In this document: positions 1-7,300 of the stretch, piece after piece | Layout of the letters: each line of letters starts with the position of its first letter | How positions within the stretch are numbered: position 1 is the stretch's first letter | Assembly: GCA_947628725.1 (NCBI GenBank) | Contig: CANRAQ010000021.1 | Coordinates: 1-15,613 of the forward strand | DNA: 15,613 nucleotides | From: an uncultured Bacilli bacterium | GTDB taxonomy: Bacteria > Bacillota_I > Bacilli_A > RF39 > UBA660 | Direction: 5' to 3' | The notes under the pieces: model-generated | Databases searched by the model: none | What the model was told of the DNA's origin: nothing | Seen by the model: only the letters and a program-made list of their open reading frames with translations | Made by a program: the position numbers and the translations under genes

Positions 1-165
1 TTAGAATATAGAAATTTAATTAATGAAGGAGATCAAAATTATTTAGAACATGTTATGTCATGGATAGGTAATGATTTTATGATTAAAAATAAAAAGCCTA
101 ATGGGGAACTTTGTGAACTTTGTATTTCATGCCCTGTTGAAATAAAAAAAGCAAATTTTAATTGA
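1..165 (+). CDS. C-terminal fragment of an unidentified protein
   Basis: The first reading frame is open from the window edge and encodes the last 54 residues of a protein, ending at TGA (163-165). The tail contains the cysteine cluster CELCISCP (CxxCxxC, residues 38-44 of the fragment) followed by EIKKANFN. Such a cluster can bind metal, but the fragment is too short to assign a family. This is the only TGA stop in the window. If TGA were read as Trp, the protein would gain only three residues before a TAA at 172-174. The stop codon overlaps the -35 box of the first pilin promoter. Confidence 0.6.
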   Translation, partial: LEYRNLINEGDQNYLEHVMSWIGNDFMIKNKKPNGELCELCISCPVEIKKANFN

Positions 166-189
166 AATATATAAAAAAAGTGTTATAAT
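162..189 (+). promoter_or_regulatory. Promoter P1 of pilin gene 1
   Basis: TTGAAA (162-167), a 16-nt spacer, then TATAAT (184-189) preceded by TGT, an extended -10. The spacer contains a run of seven A (173-179). The AGGAGG ribosome binding site lies at 208-213, 12 nt before the ATG. The whole block is repeated upstream of pilin gene 2. Confidence 0.8.
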
Positions 190-225
190 TAAATTTAGAA
201 TAGTGATAGGAGGTTATAGAAGTAT

Positions 226-2964
226 ATGAAGAAGAAAGTATTATTTTCTTTAGTAGTAAATTTATTATTAATAATTGGGATAAATAATGTCAAAGCAGTA
301 ACAGTTACTCAAGCAGAACCATCACGTTATTTATATTATTCTGGAAATGGAGCAACTGTTACTTGGACTACATCATTCTCAGAGGCACAGCAAAAGCAAG
401 TAGATTTTTTTAGGTATAAACATGATGAAAACAACCTTGCATATGTGTGCGAATCTGGGCCATTGGTGCAGCCACCTTACAATACGCCATGTTCATATAT
501 ATCTAGTTTTTTGGGCACTGATAAATCAATAGGAACTGCATATATTATTCAGCAGATACTAGGTACACCTAATGGTCTATATTATACCCAAGATAGTTCG
601 AACTATCAAAAGTATTTTTGGGCTGAAATAACTGCTTTAGCTTATTTAGGAGCATCAGGCCAAAATTATCAATCAAAGTATGGCAATATAACAATTGCAA
701 GTAATAAAACAATGAATCAAATAATTAATGAAGCTAAAAATTATTCTACGAAATATTCTAAAAGTGTTAATATTACCCTATCATCTAGTTCTTTTACATT
801 TTCATTAGATAGTTCTGGCAATAACTATGTTTCAAATAAGATATACATTAAGGACACTAATGGGAATGCAGGTAGTATAACAGTAACAAAAACAGGAGAT
901 TATTCTAAATTTAGTTTTACTAATAATACTGATAGTAGTGGACACTATTTACAATATAGCATCCCAAAGTCTAGTTTTACAGGATCTCTTACTGTTGGGG
1001 TTAAAGTATCTACAACAAATAGTTACTATGGCACAGAATCTTATAACTGTGCTCCATATCAAGATGTAATGTCGTCAAAATTACACAAATTATCAAAGAG
1101 TGATGAAGCTACAGCTTCAGGTACAGTAAAACATGAAACAGGTAAATTAACTGTAAAAAAAGTAGATGCTAGTGGCAATGCTGTAGCAGGAGCAGAATTG
1201 CAAGTATCTTGCCCTAAATCTGGACTAAATACATCATTTATCACAGCAACAACTGATAAAGTTTTTACAAATCTAGAAGTTGGAGATGTATGTACAGTAA
1301 CAGAATTACATGCACCAAGTAAGTATGTAAAAATAACAACTTCAACTGTAGCTACGGTTACAGTAAGTGGGGTTACAGCTACAGTTACAAATAAATTAAA
1401 TAAAGTATCATTTTCTAAGGTGAACTCATCAGGTACATATGTATCAGGTGCAACATTAGAAATAAGAACTAATGCAAGTGATGCAGGAACAGTACAAAGT
1501 TTCTGTGGAGGAACATGTAGATGGACTTCAGGAACAAGTAAGAAATCATTTGAAGGAATACCAGCGGGAACATATTATTTAGTAGAAACAGTTGCACCTT
1601 CAGGTTATTTATTGGCTGATCCAGTTAAGTTCACAGTTGAAAGTGATAGCACTACACCAGAAGTTTCAGTAACAATGACTGATAAGAAAAATAAAGTATC
1701 ATTTTCTAAAATAAACTCATCAGGAGCATATATATCAGGAGCAAAATTAGAAATAAGAACTAATGCAAGTGATGCAGGAACAGTACAAAATTTCTGTGGA
1801 GGAACATGTAGATGGACTTCAGGAACAAGTAAGAAAACATTTGAAGGAATACCAGCAGGAACCTATTATCTAGTAGAAACGGAGGCTCCATCAGGATATA
1901 TTTTGGCAAGTCCGGTACAATTTACAGTTAGCGCTAATAGTACAACGGCAGAAGTTTCAGTAACAATGACTAATAATAAAAATGAACTTTATATTAGTAA
2001 ACAAAGTTTAACAGATAAAAAAATATTACCAGGAGCAACACTTGAAATAAGAGATGCAAGTTGTACAGTAGTTCAAAACTTCTGTCAAGAAGGGGATAGT
2101 ACATTATGTAGATGGAAAACAGGAGATTCTGATAAAAAGATAGTGGGAGTACCAAGTGGAACATATTGTTTAGTTGAAACTAGTGCTCCAGACGGATATG
2201 TATTAGCAGAAAAACAAACATTTAAAATAGAATCTGGTAAAAATCCGGCCAAAGTTATAATGTATAATAAATTAAATGAATTACACATAAGTAAGAAAAG
2301 TTTAACAAATAAAAAGGTGTTACCAGGAGCAAAACTAGAGATAAGAGATTCTGGATGTAAGACAGTTGAAAAATTTTGTAAAGATGAAAAAGGTAATGCT
2401 ACTGCATGTGTATGGGAATCAACTGATGAAGAAAAAGTAATATTTGGGGTACCAAGTGGAACATATTGTTTAGTAGAAACAGTAGCGCCAGATGGATATG
2501 TATTAAGTACAGAAGAAGTAAAATTTAAAATAGAGTCTGGTAAGAATCCAAAATTAGTAGAAATGTTCAATAAATTGACATCAGTACAAATATATAAATT
2601 AAATGAAGAAACAGGAGAACCATTAAAGGGAGCAAAATTACAAATACAAGATAAAGATGGAAAGATGTTATATGAATGGATTTCTACAGAAGAACCATAT
2701 GAGATATTAGGATTGAAAAAGGGAACCTATTATTTAGTAGAAATAGAGGCACCAGATGGATATGAAAAATATTCAGGTAAAATAGAATTTACTGTTGACG
2801 GAGAAAAAGATGTTGTTGAGTTGGAGTTAAACAATAAACCAGAATATGATGTTCCAGATACATTAGGTGGGAAATCAGCACTACTAATTGCCTTTGCAAT
2901 GTTTGATATAGCTATAGGTATAGGAATAATTCTATATGTTAGAAAAAATAAAGCTCAAGAATAG
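226..2964 (+). CDS. SpaA/CnaB-type pilin or adhesin 1, cell-wall-anchored
   Basis: A 912-aa surface protein. A Sec signal peptide (residues 1-24, ending VKA) is followed by an N-terminal domain (about 40-300). That domain resembles thioester adhesin domains by its LAYVC motif (C75) and the helix WAEITALAYL (132-141). Six CnaB/SpaA beta-sandwich domains follow, starting near residues 306, 392, 489, 586, 684 and 785. Most carry the family signature of an early Lys, a TYYLVE-type strand with APxGY, and a closing NK, which suggests internal Lys-Asn isopeptide bonds. The C-terminus is a sorting signal: VPDTL (876-880), a hydrophobic segment (885-905) and the charged tail RKNKAQE. Five of the six domains carry cysteines; the last has none. 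The residue expected at the thioester Gln position is Glu (E134). The 3' part is duplicated in pilin 2. Pilus backbone and tip adhesin are both possible. Confidence 0.85.
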   Translation: MKKKVLFSLVVNLLLIIGINNVKAVTVTQAEPSRYLYYSGNGATVTWTTSFSEAQQKQVDFFRYKHDENNLAYVCESGPLVQPPYNTPCSYISSFLGTDKSIGTAYIIQQILGTPNGLYYTQDSSNYQKYFWAEITALAYLGASGQNYQSKYGNITIASNKTMNQIINEAKNYSTKYSKSVNITLSSSSFTFSLDSSGNNYVSNKIYIKDTNGNAGSITVTKTGDYSKFSFTNNTDSSGHYLQYSIPKSSFTGSLTVGVKVSTTNSYYGTESYNCAPYQDVMSSKLHKLSKSDEATASGTVKHETGKLTVKKVDASGNAVAGAELQVSCPKSGLNTSFITATTDKVFTNLEVGDVCTVTELHAPSKYVKITTSTVATVTVSGVTATVTNKLNKVSFSKVNSSGTYVSGATLEIRTNASDAGTVQSFCGGTCRWTSGTSKKSFEGIPAGTYYLVETVAPSGYLLADPVKFTVESDSTTPEVSVTMTDKKNKVSFSKINSSGAYISGAKLEIRTNASDAGTVQNFCGGTCRWTSGTSKKTFEGIPAGTYYLVETEAPSGYILASPVQFTVSANSTTAEVSVTMTNNKNELYISKQSLTDKKILPGATLEIRDASCTVVQNFCQEGDSTLCRWKTGDSDKKIVGVPSGTYCLVETSAPDGYVLAEKQTFKIESGKNPAKVIMYNKLNELHISKKSLTNKKVLPGAKLEIRDSGCKTVEKFCKDEKGNATACVWESTDEEKVIFGVPSGTYCLVETVAPDGYVLSTEEVKFKIESGKNPKLVEMFNKLTSVQIYKLNEETGEPLKGAKLQIQDKDGKMLYEWISTEEPYEILGLKKGTYYLVEIEAPDGYEKYSGKIEFTVDGEKDVVELELNNKPEYDVPDTLGGKSALLIAFAMFDIAIGIGIILYVRKNKAQE
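1399..1980 (+). repeat. Tandem repeat of one CnaB domain (2 x 291 nt)
   Basis: Two consecutive 291-nt units (1399-1689 and 1690-1980) encode nearly the same CnaB domain, both starting NKVSFSK and both carrying FCGGTCRWTSGTSKK and FEGIPAGTYYLVET. The second unit also occurs in pilin 2, which lacks the first. This explains why pilin 1 has one domain more. Confidence 0.85.
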
Positions 2965-2968
2965 TACA
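1689..2968 (+). repeat. 1280-bp direct repeat, copy A
   Basis: By eye this segment is identical to 4411-5690 (offset 2722). It begins at the boundary of the third CnaB domain of pilin 1, runs through the sorting signal and stop codon, and ends 4 nt later where the sortase fossil diverges from the intact sortase gene. Upstream of it the two pilin genes are clearly diverged. Confidence 0.9.
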
Positions 2969-2989
2969 ATTAACAAAAATAATTATTAA
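2936..2989 (+). pseudogene. Sortase gene fossil with in-frame internal deletion
   Basis: The start ATG at 2936 lies inside the 3' end of pilin gene 1, exactly as the intact sortase start (5658) lies in pilin gene 2. The frame reads MLEKIKLKNST, the first 11 sortase residues, and then jumps to INKNNY and TAA, matching the sortase end LTSKNNY-TAA. About 200 codons of the middle are missing. The remaining 17-codon frame cannot encode an enzyme. The 11 nt between this TAA and the next ATG equal the spacing after the intact sortase. Confidence 0.75.
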
Positions 2990-3000
2990 TAAGTGATAAT

Positions 3001-3075
3001 ATGAGTTACTTTTCATTAGTAGAAAAATATTAATGAATGTAATTATATTTTCACTTTTTTTATTTGGTAATTAAA
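3001..3075 (+). pseudogene. Decayed 5' end of the sortase-linked membrane protein gene
   Basis: From ATG 3001 the sequence aligns with the start of the membrane protein gene at 6347. Both share TTTTCATTAGTAGAAAAA and then ATTAATGAATGTAATT. A 7-nt deletion after GTAGAAAAA shifts the frame and gives a stop after MSYFSLVEKY. Similarity fades near 3075. Together with the sortase fossil just upstream, it shows that pilin 1 was once followed by the same gene order as pilin 2. Confidence 0.7.
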
Positions 3076-3087
3076 AATTTTCACTGC

Positions 3088-3115
3088 TTTTATAAAATAA
3101 CATAATTTTATAAAA
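3088..3115. repeat. Perfect 11-bp inverted repeat in the inter-pilin spacer
   Basis: Arms TTTTATAAAAT (3088-3098) and ATTTTATAAAA (3105-3115) flank a 6-nt loop. No T-run follows on either strand, so it is not a classical intrinsic terminator. It may be an mRNA 3'-end stem or an operator about 45 nt upstream of promoter P2. The low base complexity makes chance a real possibility. Confidence 0.5.
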
Positions 3116-3159
3116 AATGTGTATTCTGTACTTAATTAGGAGTAAAAGGGCGTTTTTAA

Positions 3160-3188
3160 TTGAAATATATAAAAAAAAGTGTTATAAT
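3160..3188 (+). promoter_or_regulatory. Promoter P2 of pilin gene 2
   Basis: TTGAAA (3160-3165), a 17-nt spacer, then TATAAT (3183-3188) with a TGT extension. This is a paralogous copy of P1 but with eight instead of seven A in the spacer run, so the spacing is 17 rather than 16. An AGGAGG ribosome binding site follows before the ATG at 3227. Confidence 0.8.
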
Positions 3189-3226
3189 TAATTTTAGAGT
3201 AGCAATAGGAGGTTATTAAAAAGTAT

Positions 3227-5686
3227 ATGAAAAGGAAAACGTTATTATTTTTAGTAGTAAATTTGTTATTAATTGTTGGAATCAGCAGTGCTAAAGCAGA
3301 TTCAATAGGAAATATAACACAAGGCGATTATTTATATTATAATGGCTCAAGTGTTCAACATTCATCTGATCAAGGTACAGCTACATCTGGTGCAGGAAGC
3401 AACAACTGGTTTAGATATAAGTATGACACAACTAATAATGGTTTGGCATATATATGTCATTCAGGAAATATAACTCCACCTTTCAATGTATCATGTCAAT
3501 ATAAGCAATCGGCATCTGATGCAAAAAATTCATTAGGGGCTGCATATATTATAAGACAAATCTTTGGAACCGTAAATGGGGTAAGTTATAATGATTATAC
3601 TTCAAATTTCGCTAAATATTATTGGGCTGAAATAACAGAATTAGCATATCTAAAAGCAACAGGCTCTAGTTATTATCTAAATATGTATGGAAACATTAAA
3701 GTTACTAGTAGTAAGACAATGAATCAATTAGTAAGTGAAGCTGAAACTTATGCTACAAAATATTATAATAAGCCACTTACTATAACTTTATCATCTAGTT
3801 CATTTACATTTTCATTAGATAGTGCAGGCACTAATTATGTTTCTAATAAAATATATATTAAGGATACTAATGGCAATGCGGATAGTATACAGGTTACTCA
3901 AACTGGTTCTAGTTCTCTTTTCAAATTTACAGATGCAACTGACAGTGGAGGACGTTATGTACAGTATAGTATTCCAAAGGCTAGTTTTTCAGGCTCATTA
4001 ACTGTAGGAATTTCGGTAAAGGCTTCAAATAGTTATAATAAAATTAGGGTTTATAATTGTGGTGCTGATGTACAAGAGGTAAGCTCAACTAAACTTGATA
4101 CTGTATCAAATAGTAAAACAGTTACAGCTTCAGGAACAGTAAAGAACGAAAAAGGTAAATTAACTGTAAAAAAGGTAGATGCTAGTGGCAATGCTGTAGC
4201 AGGAGCACAATTACAAGTATCTTGCCCAAAATCCAATTTAAGTACAACATTCACGACAACAACGAATGATAGAGTTTTTACGGATCTTGAAGTAGGGGAT
4301 GTATGTACAGTAACAGAATTAAGTGCACCAGATAAATACGTAAAAATAACAACTCCAGTTACAGCTACGGTTACAGTAAGTGGGGTTACAGCCACACTTA
4401 CAAATAAATTAAATAAAGTATCATTTTCTAAAATAAACTCATCAGGAGCATATATATCAGGAGCAAAATTAGAAATAAGAACTAATGCAAGTGATGCAGG
4501 AACAGTACAAAATTTCTGTGGAGGAACATGTAGATGGACTTCAGGAACAAGTAAGAAAACATTTGAAGGAATACCAGCAGGAACCTATTATCTAGTAGAA
4601 ACGGAGGCTCCATCAGGATATATTTTGGCAAGTCCGGTACAATTTACAGTTAGCGCTAATAGTACAACGGCAGAAGTTTCAGTAACAATGACTAATAATA
4701 AAAATGAACTTTATATTAGTAAACAAAGTTTAACAGATAAAAAAATATTACCAGGAGCAACACTTGAAATAAGAGATGCAAGTTGTACAGTAGTTCAAAA
4801 CTTCTGTCAAGAAGGGGATAGTACATTATGTAGATGGAAAACAGGAGATTCTGATAAAAAGATAGTGGGAGTACCAAGTGGAACATATTGTTTAGTTGAA
4901 ACTAGTGCTCCAGACGGATATGTATTAGCAGAAAAACAAACATTTAAAATAGAATCTGGTAAAAATCCGGCCAAAGTTATAATGTATAATAAATTAAATG
5001 AATTACACATAAGTAAGAAAAGTTTAACAAATAAAAAGGTGTTACCAGGAGCAAAACTAGAGATAAGAGATTCTGGATGTAAGACAGTTGAAAAATTTTG
5101 TAAAGATGAAAAAGGTAATGCTACTGCATGTGTATGGGAATCAACTGATGAAGAAAAAGTAATATTTGGGGTACCAAGTGGAACATATTGTTTAGTAGAA
5201 ACAGTAGCGCCAGATGGATATGTATTAAGTACAGAAGAAGTAAAATTTAAAATAGAGTCTGGTAAGAATCCAAAATTAGTAGAAATGTTCAATAAATTGA
5301 CATCAGTACAAATATATAAATTAAATGAAGAAACAGGAGAACCATTAAAGGGAGCAAAATTACAAATACAAGATAAAGATGGAAAGATGTTATATGAATG
5401 GATTTCTACAGAAGAACCATATGAGATATTAGGATTGAAAAAGGGAACCTATTATTTAGTAGAAATAGAGGCACCAGATGGATATGAAAAATATTCAGGT
5501 AAAATAGAATTTACTGTTGACGGAGAAAAAGATGTTGTTGAGTTGGAGTTAAACAATAAACCAGAATATGATGTTCCAGATACATTAGGTGGGAAATCAG
5601 CACTACTAATTGCCTTTGCAATGTTTGATATAGCTATAGGTATAGGAATAATTCTATATGTTAGAAAAAATAAAGCTCAAGAATAG
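3227..5686 (+). CDS. SpaA/CnaB-type pilin or adhesin 2, cell-wall-anchored
   Basis: An 819-aa paralog of pilin 1 with the same architecture: signal peptide (1-24, ending AKA), a thioester-like N-terminal domain (C77 in LAYIC; WAEITELAYL with E135 at the expected Gln position), five CnaB domains starting near residues 310, 396, 493, 591 and 692, and the VPDTLGG sorting signal with membrane segment and RKNKAQE tail. The N-terminal 395 residues are clearly diverged from pilin 1, with different loops and several changed cysteine surroundings. From NKVSFSKINSSG onward the proteins are identical. The sortase gene starts inside its last 29 nt. Driven by P2, it probably heads an operon with the sortase and the membrane protein and supplies their main substrate. 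Confidence 0.85.
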   Translation: MKRKTLLFLVVNLLLIVGISSAKADSIGNITQGDYLYYNGSSVQHSSDQGTATSGAGSNNWFRYKYDTTNNGLAYICHSGNITPPFNVSCQYKQSASDAKNSLGAAYIIRQIFGTVNGVSYNDYTSNFAKYYWAEITELAYLKATGSSYYLNMYGNIKVTSSKTMNQLVSEAETYATKYYNKPLTITLSSSSFTFSLDSAGTNYVSNKIYIKDTNGNADSIQVTQTGSSSLFKFTDATDSGGRYVQYSIPKASFSGSLTVGISVKASNSYNKIRVYNCGADVQEVSSTKLDTVSNSKTVTASGTVKNEKGKLTVKKVDASGNAVAGAQLQVSCPKSNLSTTFTTTTNDRVFTDLEVGDVCTVTELSAPDKYVKITTPVTATVTVSGVTATLTNKLNKVSFSKINSSGAYISGAKLEIRTNASDAGTVQNFCGGTCRWTSGTSKKTFEGIPAGTYYLVETEAPSGYILASPVQFTVSANSTTAEVSVTMTNNKNELYISKQSLTDKKILPGATLEIRDASCTVVQNFCQEGDSTLCRWKTGDSDKKIVGVPSGTYCLVETSAPDGYVLAEKQTFKIESGKNPAKVIMYNKLNELHISKKSLTNKKVLPGAKLEIRDSGCKTVEKFCKDEKGNATACVWESTDEEKVIFGVPSGTYCLVETVAPDGYVLSTEEVKFKIESGKNPKLVEMFNKLTSVQIYKLNEETGEPLKGAKLQIQDKDGKMLYEWISTEEPYEILGLKKGTYYLVEIEAPDGYEKYSGKIEFTVDGEKDVVELELNNKPEYDVPDTLGGKSALLIAFAMFDIAIGIGIILYVRKNKAQE

Positions 5687-5690
5687 TACA
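4411..5690 (+). repeat. 1280-bp direct repeat, copy B
   Basis: Second copy of the segment at 1689-2968, covering the last four CnaB domains of pilin 2, its sorting signal, and the first 11 codons of the sortase gene. Its right end is the point where the copy-A locus has lost most of its sortase. Confidence 0.9.
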
Positions 5691-6335
5691 GTAGCGCTCA
5701 TTGGAATAATAGTAATATGTAGTGGAATATTCTTAGGAATGTATGAATATTTTAAAGAAAAAAAAGATAATGCATTTTCGGAAATGAATATATTACTATA
5801 TGAAAGTGAAACACCAGAAAATATTGAAGTTGATGATGAAAAAAAACCAGACATTGACAAAGAACAAGAACCTGATGATGGAAACAAAGAGGAGCAAACG
5901 CCAAATCAGAGTCAGGGATATACATATGATTTCATTGGAGTTTTAGAAATACCAAAAATTAACTTGAAAAGAGGATTTTTGGATGTAAATTCAAGATATA
6001 ATAATGTAGACTACAATATTACAGTTATTAGAGGTTCAACAATGCCAGATACTGTTAATAATAATTTAATATTAGCCTCACATTCTGGATACTGTGACAT
6101 TTGTTTCTTCCATAATTTATATAAATTAGGAAAAGGAGATATGGCATATATATATTACAAAAATGTTAAATATGCTTACAAGATTGTAAATATATATGAA
6201 GTACAAAAAGATGGTACAGTAGCAGTAAGTAGAGATGGAAGTAAAAATTGTTTAACGCTTATAACTTGTACTAGAAATAGTAATACAAAGCAGACTGTAT
6301 ATATCTTAGAATTAACAAGTAAAAATAACTATTAA
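5658..6335 (+). CDS. Pilus-associated sortase (cysteine transpeptidase)
   Basis: A 225-aa membrane-anchored sortase predicted to cleave the pilin sorting signals and join them to other pilins or to the wall. One N-terminal transmembrane helix (about 11-30) is followed by an acidic linker rich in Asp, Glu and Lys (about 45-85). The catalytic domain opens with IGVLEIPKINLKRGF and contains the catalytic His in LASHSGYC (H142) and the catalytic Cys in LTLITC (C204). The sequence after the Cys is TRNSNTKQTVYIL. Where many sortases have Arg before the last strand there is Gln (Q212); the nearest Arg is R206. The start overlaps pilin 2 by 29 nt, with a weak AGGAA (5644-5648) upstream, so translation is probably coupled. 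A later start would lose the membrane helix. Subclass not assigned. Confidence 0.88.
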   Translation: MLEKIKLKNSTVALIGIIVICSGIFLGMYEYFKEKKDNAFSEMNILLYESETPENIEVDDEKKPDIDKEQEPDDGNKEEQTPNQSQGYTYDFIGVLEIPKINLKRGFLDVNSRYNNVDYNITVIRGSTMPDTVNNNLILASHSGYCDICFFHNLYKLGKGDMAYIYYKNVKYAYKIVNIYEVQKDGTVAVSRDGSKNCLTLITCTRNSNTKQTVYILELTSKNNY

Positions 6336-6346
6336 GAGGTGATAAA

Positions 6347-6958
6347 ATGAACGACTTTTCATTAGTAGAAAAATTGAAAATATTAATGAATGTAATTCTA
6401 TCTTCACCTCTTTTTTTAATTATTGTAATTGGGGCTACGATAATGTTAGTATTTTTTGCTGTTACAGTAGTCTCAAATATAAAAATTAATAAATATGTAT
6501 TTATTGGAGTATGGGTACTTTTCGGATTAATTATACTTATTAAGTATAATAAGATATTTATAGAACTCATAGATAACTTTTTTGATTTTATATTTAGTGC
6601 TTTATATTTTCCAGGAGTCGCGGAATATATAATATTATTAATAATATCTAACTTCTTTTTTGCTTATAGTATATTTACAAAAAAGATATTAAAATATCAT
6701 AAAATTATTAATATTACTACAACATTAATAATTGATGCTTTACTTATAATAATAATGGATATAGTAAATACAAATAATATTAATATATATGATAAAGTAA
6801 CGATTTTTTCTAATTCTAATTTGTTAGTACTTTTAGAATTATCAACTGCTATTTTTACATCTTGGCTATTATTAAATATACTTATATCAGCTAAACATAA
6901 ATTAAAAAAATTAGATAAAAAAGAAACTCCAGAAATGCCAGAAATAATATTTGATTAA
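6347..6958 (+). CDS. Sortase-linked multi-pass membrane protein, unknown function
   Basis: A 203-aa very hydrophobic protein with about five transmembrane helices (roughly 20-45, 50-66, 92-112, 122-142 and 158-183) and a charged C-terminal tail, KKLDKKETPEMPEIIFD, probably cytoplasmic. I recognise no family. A GAGGTGATAAA ribosome binding site lies in the 11 nt after the sortase stop, so it is the last gene of the pilin 2-sortase transcript. A decayed copy of its 5' end follows pilin 1, so it belonged to the ancestral pilin-sortase unit. This supports a role in pilin export, assembly or retention, though that is inference from linkage only. Its stop codon lies in the terminator stem. Confidence 0.75.
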   Translation: MNDFSLVEKLKILMNVILSSPLFLIIVIGATIMLVFFAVTVVSNIKINKYVFIGVWVLFGLIILIKYNKIFIELIDNFFDFIFSALYFPGVAEYIILLIISNFFFAYSIFTKKILKYHKIINITTTLIIDALLIIIMDIVNTNNINIYDKVTIFSNSNLLVLLELSTAIFTSWLLLNILISAKHKLKKLDKKETPEMPEIIFD

Positions 6959-6982
6959 GTAGATTGCTCTACTTCTTTTTTT
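6957..6982 (+). terminator. Intrinsic terminator of the pilin 2 operon
   Basis: Stem AAGTAGA / TCTACTT (7 perfect bp, 6957-6963 and 6968-6974), loop TTGC, then C and seven T. The left arm includes the last two bases of the TAA stop of the membrane protein gene. Confidence 0.85.
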
Positions 6983-6992
6983 GTGTTATAAT
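6964..6992 (+). promoter_or_regulatory. Promoter of the 88-aa gene, overlapping the terminator
   Basis: TATAAT at 6987-6992 with a TGT extension. A 17-nt spacer puts the -35 at TTGCTC (6964-6969), which is the terminator loop and the start of its right arm. The expected transcription start falls at the AGGTGG ribosome binding site (6999-7004), giving a very short leader. Confidence 0.55.
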
Positions 6993-7008
6993 TCATATAG
7001 GTGGTGTT

Positions 7009-7275
7009 GTGATTATTGATGATAAATATGATTTAAATGATTTTGTAGCAAGTGAAGATAGTTTCATGAAAAAACATAATAATATTTATATTTCAAATGA
7101 ACAGGTAAATATATTAAAAAAGTATAACATAGATATAAATAAATTTAATAATATAAACGAACTTATATTTGCTATAGAAGAATATTTAAATAATTCTAAT
7201 GAATATGTTGAAGAGTTAGATCACGTATCTCAAACTTTATCTGAATATAATTACTACGCTAACACCAATAAATAA
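7009..7275 (+). CDS. Small acidic protein of unknown function (88 aa)
   Basis: Starts at GTG 7009, with AGGTGG (6999-7004) just upstream. The frame is open further upstream to a TTG at 6964, but that would lie within the terminator and promoter, so the GTG start is preferred. The product begins MIIDDKYDLNDFVASEDSFMKKHNN. It is acidic, Asn-rich and predicted helical, with no signal peptide or membrane segment, so it is cytoplasmic. I recognise no family. It is followed after 25 nt by the ClpX-like ATPase and shares its promoter and terminator. An adaptor or regulator of that ATPase is therefore a reasonable guess without direct support. Confidence 0.65.
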   Translation: MIIDDKYDLNDFVASEDSFMKKHNNIYISNEQVNILKKYNIDINKFNNINELIFAIEEYLNNSNEYVEELDHVSQTLSEYNYYANTNK

Positions 7276-7300
7276 ATTAATTCATTTGGGGGGTAAAATA

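Noticed and set aside
2085..2570. 161-aa open frame on the minus strand, repeated identically at 4807-5292
   Set aside because: Antisense shadow of the CnaB domains. It is duplicated only because the pilin repeat is duplicated, has no promoter or ribosome binding site, and its composition mirrors the coding strand.
3088..3120. Inverted repeat considered as a terminator for pilin 1
   Set aside because: No T-run after the stem on either strand and an all A/T stem; it is listed only as an inverted repeat.
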